A DNA stretch of 64,000 nucleotides from Bradyrhizobium sp. AZCC 2176 (GCF_036924645.1 NZ_JAZHRX010000001.1:1240001-1304000); one strand, 5' to 3'. Shown: positions 31,188 through 40,989, counted from the first letter of the stretch. Notes: generated from the sequence alone by a model not told the origin. Translations and numbers: made by a program.

Positions 31188-32768
31188 ATGGCGATGACCA
31201 GGTCCAGTGGTTTCAAAATAGGAATCGGAATTGCGATCGCTGCGCTGACGGGAATCCCGAAGGCCACGGCCCAGGTACCAGCGCTTTCCGTAGACCCTTC
31301 ACGATTGCCGCGTATCGGTACCATCGATGCGCGCTTTCAATCGTACAATGTGGAAATGGTCGAGGTCACCGGCGGACGGTTCTGGAAGCCATACGGGACG
31401 AGCACCTCCATGCCGTCCACCAGCGACGCGGCTAACTCCGGGAACATCCCGGTGGGCGGCAAGCCCGACCTGTTCGCGTATCGGGAGCCTATCGATCTGT
31501 CGAACCGCCGGCTGCGCACATTGGCCGCCGCGCTGGCGCCTACCTACCTGCGCGTCAGCGGCACTTGGGCCAATAGCACCTACTTTGCTGAAAGCGATGC
31601 GACGCCCTCCGCGCCGCCTAGCGGCTTCCGCGCGGTGCTTAGCCGCGAGCGCTGGAAAGATGTCATCGACTTTGCCCGCGCCGCCAGCGCCGAGATCGTG
31701 ACCTCGATGGCAATAAGCCCGGGTGCCCGGGACGCAGCAGGCCGATGGCAGAGCGATCAGGCGCGCCGCTTGTTCGCCTATACCAAAACTGTCGGCGGCA
31801 GAATTGCCGCCGCCGAGTTCATGAATGAGCCGACGCTGGCCGCCATGGGCGGTGCACCCAAAGGCTACGACGCGGCAGCCTATGGGCGGGATTTTAAAGC
31901 CTTTGTTGCGTTCATCAGGGCGAGCGAACCGGATGTGATCGTCCTGGGTCCCGGTTCGATCGGCGAGACGACAGCTATGCCGTCCACCTCCGATTTCATC
32001 AGTGCGCGGGACTTGCTCGTCGCATCCGGGCCCGGCATCGACGCGTTTTCCTATCATCACTACGGCGCGCTCTCGCAGCGATGCTCGGGAATTCCGGGCC
32101 ACACCACACCCGATGCCGCGCTTTCGGAAGCGTGGCTGGCGAGCACGGACAAAACGCTCGCGTTCTACCGATCGCTCCGGGACGAGTTTGCACCGGGAAA
32201 ACCGATGTGGCTCACCGAAACCGCGGAGGCTGCCTGCGGCGGCAATCCCTGGGCTTCCACGTTCCTCGATACGTTCCGATATCTCGATCAGCTTGGCCGG
32301 CTTGCCAGAGCCGGCGTCCACATGGTCGCGCACAACACGCTGGCGGCAAGCGATTACGGCCTGCTCGACGAGAAGACGTTGCGGCCGCGGCCAAGCTATT
32401 GGGCAGCGCTGCTCTGGCGCAAGCTGATGGGCACAATTGTTCTCGACGCCGGCGTGCACGAGGGGATGCACCTCTACGCGCATTGCCGGCGAGGCGTGCG
32501 CGGGACCGTCACACTGCTGGCCATCAATACGGACCGGACGAACGCTGTAACCTTGCGATTGCCTGTGGCCAGCGAGCGTTACACGCTGTCGGCGGATGAT
32601 CTGCAAAGCGCCGAGGTGAAGCTGAATGGTACGGCTTTGGAGCTCGGTTCGAATGACGAACTTCCGCGGCTTGCCGCGGTGACGTCGCCGCTGGGTTCAG
32701 TTGAGATCGGACCGGCCACGATCACTTTCCTTGACGTCGCGGATGCCAAAAATCCGGAATGCGATTGA
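31188..32768 (+). CDS. Exported GH79-like glycoside hydrolase (heparanase/beta-glucuronidase type)
   Basis: From ATG 31188 (AGGGAC just upstream) the product is 526 aa, starting with a signal peptide (GIGIAIAALTGIPKATAQ). The clan GH-A barrel shows LAPTYLRVSGTWANSTYF, AAEFMNEPTLAAMGG with the likely acid/base Glu after Asn, IDAFSYHHYGALSQ, and MWLTETAEAACGGNPW with the likely nucleophile Glu. A C-terminal beta domain follows (GMHLYAHCRRG, GTVTLLAINTDRTNAVTL). The pattern is that of GH79 heparanase-like enzymes. It should act on a uronic-acid-containing polymer outside the cytoplasm. The substrate, possibly plant or self exopolysaccharide, is inference. Confidence 0.78.
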   Translation: MAMTRSSGFKIGIGIAIAALTGIPKATAQVPALSVDPSRLPRIGTIDARFQSYNVEMVEVTGGRFWKPYGTSTSMPSTSDAANSGNIPVGGKPDLFAYREPIDLSNRRLRTLAAALAPTYLRVSGTWANSTYFAESDATPSAPPSGFRAVLSRERWKDVIDFARAASAEIVTSMAISPGARDAAGRWQSDQARRLFAYTKTVGGRIAAAEFMNEPTLAAMGGAPKGYDAAAYGRDFKAFVAFIRASEPDVIVLGPGSIGETTAMPSTSDFISARDLLVASGPGIDAFSYHHYGALSQRCSGIPGHTTPDAALSEAWLASTDKTLAFYRSLRDEFAPGKPMWLTETAEAACGGNPWASTFLDTFRYLDQLGRLARAGVHMVAHNTLAASDYGLLDEKTLRPRPSYWAALLWRKLMGTIVLDAGVHEGMHLYAHCRRGVRGTVTLLAINTDRTNAVTLRLPVASERYTLSADDLQSAEVKLNGTALELGSNDELPRLAAVTSPLGSVEIGPATITFLDVADAKNPECD

Positions 32769-32892
32769 ATTTTCCCCGACGCCGGCCGCACGCTCGTCCG
32801 CGCGTTTGTCCCGCGCGCATTGACCCGGCTTACCAGCCAAAGACCTCCTGTTTTTCTTTGACAACGTCGCCCTGATCGAAGAAAAGCCGCCC

Positions 32893-33129
32893 ATGGCCAA
32901 GAAACCCGGGACCAATCCCAAAGGCGAGTTCGCCTTTTTCAACGTCGTCTATGAAGACGACACCCAACGCTCCAACCGGCGCGTGCCTTCCGAGTTGCTC
33001 GGCGGCCTCGACGGCGACGAGCCGGCGCGTGGCTACATCATGGAGCAGGACCGCGAGATCGCCGAAAAATCCGGCCGCGCACCACTGGCGATCAAGAGCA
33101 TCAGTCGGGTTGGAGCGAAGAAGAAATAG
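32893..33129 (+). CDS. Small conserved hypothetical protein
   Basis: This 78-aa protein, MAKKPGTNPKGEFAFFNVVY, continues with EDDTQRSNRRVPSELLGGLD and a Lys-rich end. It is soluble, with no signal or membrane segment. I recognise it as a protein found across bradyrhizobia without assigned function. It lies alone between the glycosidase and rpoD. Confidence 0.7.
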   Translation: MAKKPGTNPKGEFAFFNVVYEDDTQRSNRRVPSELLGGLDGDEPARGYIMEQDREIAEKSGRAPLAIKSISRVGAKKK

Positions 33130-33274
33130 GTCGCTGGGACTCTGCGCACACTCACATCTTTCGACCTTGTAGAGACAGCCCCTCACCCCAACCCTCTAAG
33201 AGCGAGCTTCGCTCGTCTCGACTCCGCAAGAGCGGGGCGAGGGAGATCAGCCCGACATCCCAAGCTCCAGATAA

Positions 33275-33301
33275 AGCAAAACGGCGGGCTTTCGCCCGCC
33301 G
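33275..33301 (-). terminator. Terminator downstream of rpoD
   Basis: On the minus strand CGGCGGGC-GAAA-GCCCGCCG is a perfect 8-bp stem with a GNRA loop, followed by TTTTGCTTT. It lies 62 bases past the rpoD stop. A half copy of the GCCGGGTCAAGCCCGGC repeat (33308-33341) lies between them. Confidence 0.8.
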
Positions 33302-33362
33302 CTTTGTTTCGATGGATTGCCGGGTCAAGCCCGGCAATGACAGTCAATGCTGACTTACAATC

Positions 33363-35471
33363 TCAGTTATCGAGGAACGACCGCAGCTTCCGGCTTCTCG
33401 ACGGATGCTTCAGCTTGCGCAGCGCCTTTGCCTCGATCTGACGGATGCGTTCGCGGGTCACCGAGAACTGCTGCCCTACTTCTTCCAGCGTGTGGTCCGT
33501 GTTCATGCCGATGCCGAAACGCATGCGGAGCACGCGCTCTTCGCGCGGCGTCAGCGAGGCCAGCACCCGCGTGGTGGTTTCGCGGAGGTTGGACTGGATC
33601 GCGGCGTCGATCGGCAGGATCGCGTTCTTGTCCTCGATGAAATCGCCGAGGTGTGAATCTTCTTCATCACCGACGGGCGTTTCCAGCGACAGCGGCTCCT
33701 TCGCGATCTTGAGGACCTTGCGGACCTTCTCCAGCGGCATGCCGAGCTTTTCGGCGAGCTCTTCGGGCGTGGGCTCGCGGCCGATCTCGTTGAGCATCTG
33801 GCGGCTGGTGCGCACGATCTTGTTGATGGTTTCGATCATGTGCACGGGGATGCGGATGGTGCGCGCCTGGTCGGCGATCGAGCGCGTGATCGCCTGCCGG
33901 ATCCACCACGTGGCGTAGGTCGAGAACTTGTAGCCGCGGCGGTACTCGAACTTGTCGACCGCCTTCATCAGGCCGATGTTGCCTTCCTGGATCAGGTCGA
34001 GGAACTGCAGGCCGCGGTTGGTGTATTTCTTGGCGATCGAAATCACGAGACGCAGATTGGCCTCGACCATTTCCTTCTTGGCCTGGCGCGCCTCGCGCTC
34101 GCCCTTCTGCACGCCATGCACGATCTTGCGGAATTCGCCGATCTCGAGACCGGTGAGCGCCGCCAGCGACTGGATCTCGTGGCGCAGATCCTTGATGCGG
34201 TCCTTTTCGTGATGGACGAAATTCTTCCAGCCCTTGGCGGAAAGTTTCGAGACACGGTTGAGCCAGCGCGGATCGAGCTCCGAGCCTTGATAGTTGCGCA
34301 AAAAGTCCTCGCGCGCGACGCCGTGGCTGTCGCCGAGCCGCAGCAGGCGGCCTTCGAACGAGACCAGTTTCTTGTTGATGTCGTAGAGCTGCTCGACGAG
34401 TGAATCGATGCGCGCCTGATTGAGGCGCAGCGACTTCACCTCGACGATGATCTCGTCCTTCAGCTTCTTGTACTTGCGCTCCTGCGAGGGCGACAGCGAC
34501 TCGCTCTGAAGCTGGTTGGCGATATCCTGTTCCTGCAGACGCCGCAGCTTCTTGTATTCGGAGGCGATCTTGTCGAAGGTCTCGACCACCTTCGGCTTCA
34601 GTTCGGCCTCGATGGCGGCAAGCGACATCTGGTTTTCGAACTCGTCGTCATCCATGTCGCCTTCGGCGGCAGCTTCCGCCGGATCCTTCTCCTCGGTGTC
34701 CGCACCGCCCGCAGGCGCGGCGCGGAACGGGGTCGGCGACGGCGGAGCCGCGGGCGGCGCGACGTGCGCGGGCGCCGCTTCGCCATTGGCGGCCTGGCCG
34801 TCGGCGGGGGCTGCGATCATCGCCGGGTTCATGTTGTTCTTGGCGTCGGGGCCGGCGTAGGTGGCTTCGAGATCGATGATGTCGCGAAGGAAGATCTTTC
34901 CTTCGTTGAGTTCATCGCGCCAGATGATGATGGCCTGGAAGGTCAGAGGGCTTTCGCACAGCCCTGCGATCATCGCCTCGCGGCCGGCCTCGATGCGTTT
35001 GGCGATCGCGATTTCGCCTTCGCGCGACAGCAATTCCACCGTGCCCATCTCGCGCAGATACATGCGGACGGGATCGTCGGTGCGCTCGCCGGGCTCGGAT
35101 TTCTTGACCTCGGTGACGGCCTTCTGCGTGACCTCGACAAGCTCGTTGTCGGTGTCGTCGTCGGCCTCTTCCTTTTCCTCGTCGCTGTCGGCCTCTTCGG
35201 CCTCGGAGACGTTGATGCCCATGTCTGACAGCATCGACATGATGTCTTCGATCTGTTCGGGCGAGGTCGTGTCGGAAGGGAGCACTTCGTTGAGCTGATC
35301 GAAGGTCACGAAGCCGCGCTTCTTGGCCTGCTTGATCATCTTCTTGACTGCGGCGTCCGAGAGGTCGAGCAACGGCGACGGCGCGTCGGCAGAATCCTTC
35401 TCAGGCGTGTCCACTGCCTTGTCGTCTTTTTCCTTTTCCTTAACCTGCAGCGTCTTTGCCTTGGTGGCCAT
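33363..35471 (-). CDS. rpoD: Primary sigma factor RpoD (sigma-70)
   Basis: In this 702-aa protein region 1.1 starts near residue 30 ([20 protein letters not shown]) and is followed by an acidic run. Region 1.2 is [21 protein letters not shown] non-conserved Ala/Pro-rich insertion follows. Region 2 is [40 protein letters not shown] and [20 protein letters not shown]; region 3 is [16 protein letters not shown]; region 4.2 is [20 protein letters not shown]. It recruits RNA polymerase to housekeeping promoters. It follows dnaG, the usual order. The window's promoters at 15000 and 45796 fit its expected -35/-10 consensus. Confidence 0.98.
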   Translation of the reverse strand: MATKAKTLQVKEKEKDDKAVDTPEKDSADAPSPLLDLSDAAVKKMIKQAKKRGFVTFDQLNEVLPSDTTSPEQIEDIMSMLSDMGINVSEAEEADSDEEKEEADDDTDNELVEVTQKAVTEVKKSEPGERTDDPVRMYLREMGTVELLSREGEIAIAKRIEAGREAMIAGLCESPLTFQAIIIWRDELNEGKIFLRDIIDLEATYAGPDAKNNMNPAMIAAPADGQAANGEAAPAHVAPPAAPPSPTPFRAAPAGGADTEEKDPAEAAAEGDMDDDEFENQMSLAAIEAELKPKVVETFDKIASEYKKLRRLQEQDIANQLQSESLSPSQERKYKKLKDEIIVEVKSLRLNQARIDSLVEQLYDINKKLVSFEGRLLRLGDSHGVAREDFLRNYQGSELDPRWLNRVSKLSAKGWKNFVHHEKDRIKDLRHEIQSLAALTGLEIGEFRKIVHGVQKGEREARQAKKEMVEANLRLVISIAKKYTNRGLQFLDLIQEGNIGLMKAVDKFEYRRGYKFSTYATWWIRQAITRSIADQARTIRIPVHMIETINKIVRTSRQMLNEIGREPTPEELAEKLGMPLEKVRKVLKIAKEPLSLETPVGDEEDSHLGDFIEDKNAILPIDAAIQSNLRETTTRVLASLTPREERVLRMRFGIGMNTDHTLEEVGQQFSVTRERIRQIEAKALRKLKHPSRSRKLRSFLDN

Positions 35472-35866
35472 TCATCAAGCTCCCGAAACGCGCTCGTGCG
35501 ACATGGCGCCGAACGCCATCCGCCCCTGAATTACTGAAGTCGTCAGCAGGATGTCTTTTGTTCGAAAAGCCAACCCGCCAGATCCTTGCTCTTTGCGCGC
35601 GATCCTTTTCGGAAAACCGGATAGCCACTTTTCCGGATCACGCTCGTGCCCCTTGAGTCTTCGCATGCTCACGACGCGGAAAGGGCGGCGCTGACTGTCG
35701 CCACCCCTTTAACCCGCCATCGCCGGTGTTATGCCAATAGCCCTTGGGTGTCGTTAAGGTAACCTTCGGACTATTAAGCTTCGCTTAACCCTGTTTTTGC
35801 CGCCAAACCATGGATTTGGCGAGTCTTTTTGCGGGCACGGCCGCCGCCGTCCGCATCATTTTTTTC
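35472..35866. other. Intergenic region between dnaG and rpoD
   Basis: In these 395 bp I see no gene. The A+T-rich part near 35750-35800 (AAGGTAACCTTCGGACTATTAAGCTTCGCTTAACCC) probably holds rpoD promoter sequence, and a dispersed repeat is at 35601-35639. Confidence 0.4.
35601..35639. repeat. Dispersed palindromic repeat, GGAAAA...TTTTCC type
   Basis: GATCCTTTTCGGAAAA faces TTTTCCGGATC. It matches a widespread Rhizobiales intergenic palindrome (a TTTTCCGGATC arm facing GGAAAACCGG). It lies in the rpoD leader region. Confidence 0.6.
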
Positions 35867-37879
35867 TCACACGCTCTTCCGGAACCGGCCCGAAAGCTCG
35901 CCAAAACCCTCGATCAGGGCCTCGGTGCCGTCGAACGAGTCCAGACGGGCACTGACGTCCTTCAGCCATGCCAGATTGGATTCACTGGGCTCATCGCCCA
36001 ACGCCAGCTCGGCATCTTTCTTCTCCCTAAGTAGGGCGTGCGTTTTCTGATGCAAGACAACGAGTTGCTGCCAGGTGGCCAAAACGTCCTCCCGCGCCGC
36101 GCCGGGCTTGGCGCCCCACACCGCCGCGGTCGTGATCGCGCGATCAACCCTTTGAAGAACCTCGCTTAATCCGCGTGCCTCGAGATCGGCTTGCATTTTC
36201 TCGGCCTGCTCTTCGGCATCAGGGGAATGGTGATGGTCGTTGGCGAAGGCCGCGATAATGCCGGCGCGGAGCTTGTTGGCCTCGGGATGGGCCAGTTCCA
36301 GGGCGGCCACTTCCTCCAGATGGTCGTGCAATAACCAGGGATGGTTGATCAGGGATTGCAGGATCAGCGCCTCGCGGCGGGACATGGCGCTGCGCTGTCC
36401 GCGCATGATCGGGCTGGTCGCAAGCTGGGGACTCGCCGCCTGGTAGGGGCCCGGCGAGATCGCCGAAAGGCCGCCCGCCCCCGGTCCGCGGCCACCGCGG
36501 GGGGCGAATCGGCCGGCCGGGCCCGCGCCGCGCGGGGCAAATGCGCGGGGTGATTCGCTCCCCCGCCCGGTCCGGAAATTACCCCGGCCGTAGCCGCCGC
36601 CCCCACCTTGCGGGGCAAAGGCGCGCTGCAGGCGGTCGGCGAGATGGTCGCGATAATGGCGGCGCACCACCTCGTCGCGGATGCCCCTGGAGAGTTCGTT
36701 GATGCGTGCTTCCAGCGCCGCGCGCCGTTCGGGGGTGGCAAAGCTGCCGCCCTCGATCTCACGCGACCAGATCATGTCGACGAGCGGCCGCGCCGCCGAG
36801 ATCACTTCCTCGATCGCACCGCGTCCGCCGGAGCGGGCGAGATCGTCAGGGTCCTGCCCCTCGGGCAGCAGCGCAAAGCGCAGGCTTTTGCCGGGCAACA
36901 GATTCGGCAGCGCCAGATCGGCCGCGCGGTAGGCAGCTTTTTGTCCGGCGCGGTCGCCGTCGAAGCACAGGATCGGCTCGTCCGCCATCTTCCAGAGCAG
37001 CGCGAGCTGGTTTTCCGTCAGAGCCGTACCAAGCGGAGCCACCGCGCCAGCAAAGCCCGCGGTGACCATGGCGATGACGTCGACATAGCCTTCGACCACG
37101 ATCAGGGGGCTGCCGTTATGCGTCGCCTGCCGCGCGGTGGCGAGGTTGTAGAGATTGTCGCCCTTGTGAAACAGCGGGGTTTCCGGCGAGTTCAGGTACT
37201 TTGCCGGAACGTCCTTTTCCAGCGCGCGGCCGCCGAAGGCGATGACGCGGCCCCTCGCATCGGTGATCGGAAACATCACGCGATCCCTGAAGCGGTCGAA
37301 CGGAACGGGCTTGTCCTCGCCGGCCACGAGTAGCCCCGCCTCCACCATGTCCTCGGTCGAAATGCCCTGCGCGCCCAGGTGCTCCTTCAGCGCAAAACGA
37401 TCCGGCGGCGCATAGCCGAGGCGAAACTGGAGCTGCGTCGCCGGCGTGATCGCGCGGTCGCCGAGATAGCCGCGCGCCTTGGCGCCGTTGCGCGAGGCCA
37501 GCGTGTCGGCAAAGAATTTGGCCGCGAGTTCCATCACGTCGTGGAGCGTCTTGCGGCGTTGCTCGTGGCGCGCAGCATCGGGGGTTGCCGCCGGCAGCGC
37601 CATGCCGGCCATCGCGGCGAGGCGCTCGACCGCTTCCGCGAAGCCGACGCCCTCGGTTTCCATCAGGAACGAGATGATGTCGCCATGCTTGCCGGAGGAG
37701 AAGTCGTGGTAAAACCCCTTCTGGTCGTTGACCGTGAAGGACGGCGACTTCTCCTGCTGGAACGGCGACAGCCCTTTGAACTCCCGTCCTGCCTTCTTCA
37801 ACTTGACGCGGCGGCCCACGACTTCCGAGACCGGAAGCCGGGCGCGCAGTTCGTCGAGGAATTGAGGCGTGAAGCGCAT
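35867..37879 (-). CDS. dnaG: DNA primase DnaG with degenerate zinc-binding domain
   Basis: This is a 670-aa protein. The N-terminal domain reads GLSPFQQEKSPSFTVNDQKG then FYHDFSSGKHGDII. The canonical CPFH and CFGCG ligands are replaced: Cys to Ser, His to Gln, Cys to Asp, Cys to Ser. The catalytic core is intact: YLNSPETPLFHKGDNLYNL, the Toprim motif VVEGYVDVIAMVTAGF and CFDGDRAGQKAAYRAADL. A Gly/Arg/Pro-rich linker at about 430-490 precedes the DnaB-interacting C-terminal domain. It makes RNA primers at the fork. It is followed by rpoD on the same strand. Confidence 0.97.
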   Translation of the reverse strand: MRFTPQFLDELRARLPVSEVVGRRVKLKKAGREFKGLSPFQQEKSPSFTVNDQKGFYHDFSSGKHGDIISFLMETEGVGFAEAVERLAAMAGMALPAATPDAARHEQRRKTLHDVMELAAKFFADTLASRNGAKARGYLGDRAITPATQLQFRLGYAPPDRFALKEHLGAQGISTEDMVEAGLLVAGEDKPVPFDRFRDRVMFPITDARGRVIAFGGRALEKDVPAKYLNSPETPLFHKGDNLYNLATARQATHNGSPLIVVEGYVDVIAMVTAGFAGAVAPLGTALTENQLALLWKMADEPILCFDGDRAGQKAAYRAADLALPNLLPGKSLRFALLPEGQDPDDLARSGGRGAIEEVISAARPLVDMIWSREIEGGSFATPERRAALEARINELSRGIRDEVVRRHYRDHLADRLQRAFAPQGGGGGYGRGNFRTGRGSESPRAFAPRGAGPAGRFAPRGGRGPGAGGLSAISPGPYQAASPQLATSPIMRGQRSAMSRREALILQSLINHPWLLHDHLEEVAALELAHPEANKLRAGIIAAFANDHHHSPDAEEQAEKMQADLEARGLSEVLQRVDRAITTAAVWGAKPGAAREDVLATWQQLVVLHQKTHALLREKKDAELALGDEPSESNLAWLKDVSARLDSFDGTEALIEGFGELSGRFRKSV

Positions 37880-38157
37880 GGGTTAAGTAGCTGCCAGAGT
37901 CGTAGGGCCGTGCCAACCGATCATGGATATAGGGACTGGCCCGGAAAAGGCGACGGATATCGGGATTCTCGCCGCTATTCACAGCCTCCTCAGTCTTCAG
38001 GAGCGTCCGAAGGACGAGCCCGGAATCCATTTCTCCGTCAGCTACGCGGCCCAATGGATTCCGGGCTCGCGCTCCGCGCGCCCTCAGGTGCGCAATTGCG
38101 CACCGGGGAATGACAAGACCGCTTGAATCGCCACCCGTTCCGCGCTTCCATATCAGC

Positions 38158-38724
38158 ATGTTCACGGTGTTCCGGGGCGGCCAGAGCGGGGCTTGGCGGG
38201 TGACGCGGTTCGCGCCGGTGAAGGGCGCGTCGCTGGCGCCGACGCCGTCGCTGTCGGTCGTGCATTCGCTGACGATCGCGCTGCCGATCCTGCCCTCGCC
38301 GACCTCCTGGCGGCTGGCCGGCGTCGCCAGCCATCTGCGCTATACCGAGCGCGCCGAAAAGCAGCAACTCGTCGCCGTGCAGGCCGAGATCGGCCGCCCC
38401 GAGGCGACGTACGCGGCGCTGATCCCGATCAAGAAATCGGCAGCGTGGTGGGAGCTGACGCAGGAGGAGCGGCGGCAGATCTTTGAGGACAAATCGCACC
38501 ACATCGCCGGCAGCCTGAAATACCTGCCGGCGATCGCCCGGCAGCTCTATCACAGTCGCGACCTCGGCGAGACCTTCGACTTCCTGACCTGGTTCGAATA
38601 CGCGCCTGCGCATGCGGACGAATTCGAGGAACTGGTCCGCATGCTGCGCACCACCGAGGAATGGCGCTATGTCGAGCGCGAGGTGGATATCCGCATGGAG
38701 CGGGAAAGGCTGGATGCGGGGTAG
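38158..38724 (+). CDS. cld: Chlorite dismutase, dimeric clade 2 type
   Basis: The product is 188 aa from ATG 38158 (MFTVFRGG). It closely resembles the Nitrobacter winogradskyi enzyme as I remember it: RYTERAEKQQL, AALIPIKKSAAWWELTQEER and FEDKSHHIAGSLKYLPAIAR, then TFDFLTWFEYAP. The proximal haem ligand His115 and distal Arg128 sit one residue from the Nitrobacter His114 and Arg127. The enzyme splits chlorite to chloride and O2. There is no perchlorate reductase nearby, so a detoxifying or other peroxidative role is likely. It may be monocistronic and is flanked by a palindromic repeat. Confidence 0.92.
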   Translation: MFTVFRGGQSGAWRVTRFAPVKGASLAPTPSLSVVHSLTIALPILPSPTSWRLAGVASHLRYTERAEKQQLVAVQAEIGRPEATYAALIPIKKSAAWWELTQEERRQIFEDKSHHIAGSLKYLPAIARQLYHSRDLGETFDFLTWFEYAPAHADEFEELVRMLRTTEEWRYVEREVDIRMERERLDAG

Positions 38725-38732
38725 TTAGCTCT

Positions 38733-38821
38733 CGTCATGCCCGGGCTTGTCCCGGGCATCCACGTCCTTGTTGCTGCGACATAGGAAGACGTGGATGGCC
38801 GGGACAAGCCCGGGCATGACG
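38733..38821. repeat. Dispersed palindromic repeat, copy 2
   Basis: CGTCATGCCCGGGCTTGTCC and GGACAAGCCCGGGCATGACG are exact complements over 20 bp. They enclose CCACGTCCTTG...GAAGACGTGG. It lies 9 bp after the cld stop, between convergent genes, and could end transcription both ways. Confidence 0.92.
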
Positions 38822-38832
38822 AGAAGAGAGAT

Positions 38833-39231
38833 TTACTGCGCCAGAAACTTCCCCGAGGCGATCTGCGGCAGGCCGGTGACGGGCCAGTTGTAGATATAGG
38901 TCCACGCCTCACCGGCCGCGCCGTCCTCCTGCGTCACGGACAGCATGCGGCGGAGATATTCGGTCGGCTCCGGAAAGCCCGGGCCGCAGGCCTCATACAT
39001 GTCGAACTCGCCGAGCAAGGCATCGCGGTCGCGCAGGCGATACAATTCGCCGAACACGATGTCACCGGGGTCTTCGGAGAGCACGAGCCCCGGATAATGC
39101 TTGATGAGATAGAGCCGGCCGCGGCAGGTGGCGGTCCCGAGAAAATCCGCGCTGCGCGACAAGAGCTGCGCCATCGGATGGTCGAAGCCACGCATCAGCG
39201 TGCCGTAGACGAAGAGACGATCTGAGATCAT
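38833..39231 (-). CDS. Gamma-glutamylcyclotransferase-like (AIG2/GGCT fold) protein
   Basis: This 132-aa protein opens with RLFVYGTLMRGFDHPMAQLL, the YGxL glycine loop of the family. GRLYLIKHYPGLVLSEDPGD follows, then FGELYRLRDRDALLGEFDMYE with the likely catalytic Glu and AWTYIYNWPV at the end. Such enzymes act on gamma-glutamyl-amines or repair similar linkages; the substrate is not predictable. Confidence 0.88.
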   Translation of the reverse strand: MISDRLFVYGTLMRGFDHPMAQLLSRSADFLGTATCRGRLYLIKHYPGLVLSEDPGDIVFGELYRLRDRDALLGEFDMYEACGPGFPEPTEYLRRMLSVTQEDGAAGEAWTYIYNWPVTGLPQIASGKFLAQ

Positions 39232-39262
39232 GCGCGCAGTTATCCCGTCAATGCGCCCGGGA

Positions 39263-40075
39263 TCAAGCCGGCACGACCTCTTCGCTGATGACGAAAAACT
39301 TCACCAGATCCATCCGGCCGAAGCTCGTGGTCAGCGCCACGTCAGCGGCGTCGCGGCCGGTGCCCATCAGGATGCGGCCGATCCGCGGGTGATTGTGGCG
39401 CGCGTCAAACGTGTACCACTGGCCGGACAGATAGGCCTGGAACCAACCCGAAAAGTCCATCGGTGCGGGGTCACGGGGCACGCCGATGTCACCGAGATAG
39501 CCGGTGCAGTAGCGGGCCGGGATATTCATGCAGCGGCAGAACGTCAGCGCCAGATGGGCAAAGTCGCGGCAGACACCGGCGCCCTGCTCGTAGACGTCGT
39601 GCGCGGATTTCATGTGGTGGGCGTGCTGGTAGCCGAAGCTGACATGGTGGTGCACGAAATCGACGATCGCCTGCACCCGCGCCCACCCCTGCGGTGAGTT
39701 GCCGAACAGCGACCAGGCGATGTCGGTCAGCTTGTCGGTCTCGCAATAGCGGCTCGGCATCAGATATTGCAGCACGTCGTCGGGCAATTGATCGATCGGC
39801 AATTGCTGCGCGGTCGGCACGACCGCATCCGGCAAACCGAAATCGCGCACCAGCGCGTCGCCCCGCAGCGTGACGCCACCGGCGGGCGCCACCAGGCGGC
39901 CGCAGACGTTGCCAAAGCTATCGCGGTAGAAGCCGATCGGCACGTCAGGCTCGGCCGTGATCCGCTCGGTGCCGACGATATCGGCAAAACGCGACGGATG
40001 GATCGAGAGCATGATCACCATCGGCGTCGGTTGGGCGGCCACATAGGAAATCTCGAAGCCGACCCTGATCTCCAT
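39263..40075 (-). CDS. Transglutaminase-like protein lacking the usual His
   Basis: In this 270-aa protein the transglutaminase core is YEQGAGVCRDFAHLALTFCR with nucleophile Cys169 and GQWYTFDARHNHPRIGRI with the Asp. Where the family normally has a HAW motif, this protein reads MDFSGWFQAYL, so the catalytic His is not in place. The N-terminal 100 residues are the bacterial transglutaminase N-domain. The gene starts 2 bases after the stop of another transglutaminase gene, so the two are co-translated. It could be a cysteine protease-like enzyme with altered activity or a non-catalytic partner. Confidence 0.88.
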   Translation of the reverse strand: MEIRVGFEISYVAAQPTPMVIMLSIHPSRFADIVGTERITAEPDVPIGFYRDSFGNVCGRLVAPAGGVTLRGDALVRDFGLPDAVVPTAQQLPIDQLPDDVLQYLMPSRYCETDKLTDIAWSLFGNSPQGWARVQAIVDFVHHHVSFGYQHAHHMKSAHDVYEQGAGVCRDFAHLALTFCRCMNIPARYCTGYLGDIGVPRDPAPMDFSGWFQAYLSGQWYTFDARHNHPRIGRILMGTGRDAADVALTTSFGRMDLVKFFVISEEVVPA

Positions 40076-40077
40076 GA

Positions 40078-40989
40078 TCAGACTTCCTCCGCCTGCGGCG
40101 CCTGGTGTTGGTCTTCGCCCTCAGAGACGATGTCGATATGGACCTCCATGCCGGCGAAAGCATCGGGAGAGCCCAGATAGGTCCCGTGCAGCGGGATCGC
40201 CTGACGCGGATCGCGCGCCACCGCCACCCGAATGAGATCACGGGTGCCGACGATGCCGTTGGTCGGATCGAACTCGATCCACCCCGCGCTCGGCAGATAG
40301 ACCTGCACCCATGCGTGCGTCGAGCCGCCGCCGACATAGCCATGCGCACGATCGCGGGGAATGAAGACATAGCCGGAGACGAAACGCGCAGCGATACCGA
40401 GCCGGCGCAGCGCCTCGATCATGAACAGCGCATAGTCGCGGCAGGTGCCGGAGCCGGTCTGCAACGTGTCAAGCGGATGCTGGGTGCCCTGCTCGTACCG
40501 CTTGCGATAGGCAAAAGCCTCGCGGATGCCATGCGTCATGCCACTCAGGATCTTGAAGGTCGGCGTCGGCCCTTCGGCGTCGAGAAATTTTCTCGCCCAC
40601 GCCGACAACTCACCATTGGGATCGCCATATTGCGGCGTCACGTATTGCAACAGGTCGGGAAACTCCTCGTCGTCATAGAGGAACGGATAAAAATAGGCTG
40701 GATCGTCCGGCGTCAGCGCAAACTCGTCCGCCGGATTGTGCTCGACGGTGGCGGTCGCCGTGAACGACAACGTGTCGGCGCGCTCGTCGAAGGTCGCGAT
40801 CGCCACGGTGTTGCCGAACACGTCGTGGATCCAGCGCAACTGCATCGGCTTCGGTTCGATTTCGAGGTGGCTTGCGCGGATCCGCAAATCATGGCCCGGC
40901 AGCGGGCGCAGCATGACGCGGTGCTCACCGAATGCGACCGGGCGGGCGTAGCGATAAACAGTCTTGTGGTTGATGGTCAGGAGCGGCAT
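40078..40989 (-). CDS. Transglutaminase-like cysteine protease
   Basis: This 303-aa protein has a complete triad: Cys183 in TLQTGSGTCRDYALFMIEAL, His225 in GGGSTHAWVQVYLP and Asp241 in GWIEFDPTNG. The N-terminal domain (NHKTVYRYARPVAFGEHRVM, HDLRIRASHLEIEP) is typical of COG1305 proteins. It is the first gene of a two-gene unit with the degenerate paralogue. Related genes elsewhere co-occur with ATP-grasp and alpha-E proteins, which are not in this window. Confidence 0.92.
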   Translation of the reverse strand: MPLLTINHKTVYRYARPVAFGEHRVMLRPLPGHDLRIRASHLEIEPKPMQLRWIHDVFGNTVAIATFDERADTLSFTATATVEHNPADEFALTPDDPAYFYPFLYDDEEFPDLLQYVTPQYGDPNGELSAWARKFLDAEGPTPTFKILSGMTHGIREAFAYRKRYEQGTQHPLDTLQTGSGTCRDYALFMIEALRRLGIAARFVSGYVFIPRDRAHGYVGGGSTHAWVQVYLPSAGWIEFDPTNGIVGTRDLIRVAVARDPRQAIPLHGTYLGSPDAFAGMEVHIDIVSEGEDQHQAPQAEEV

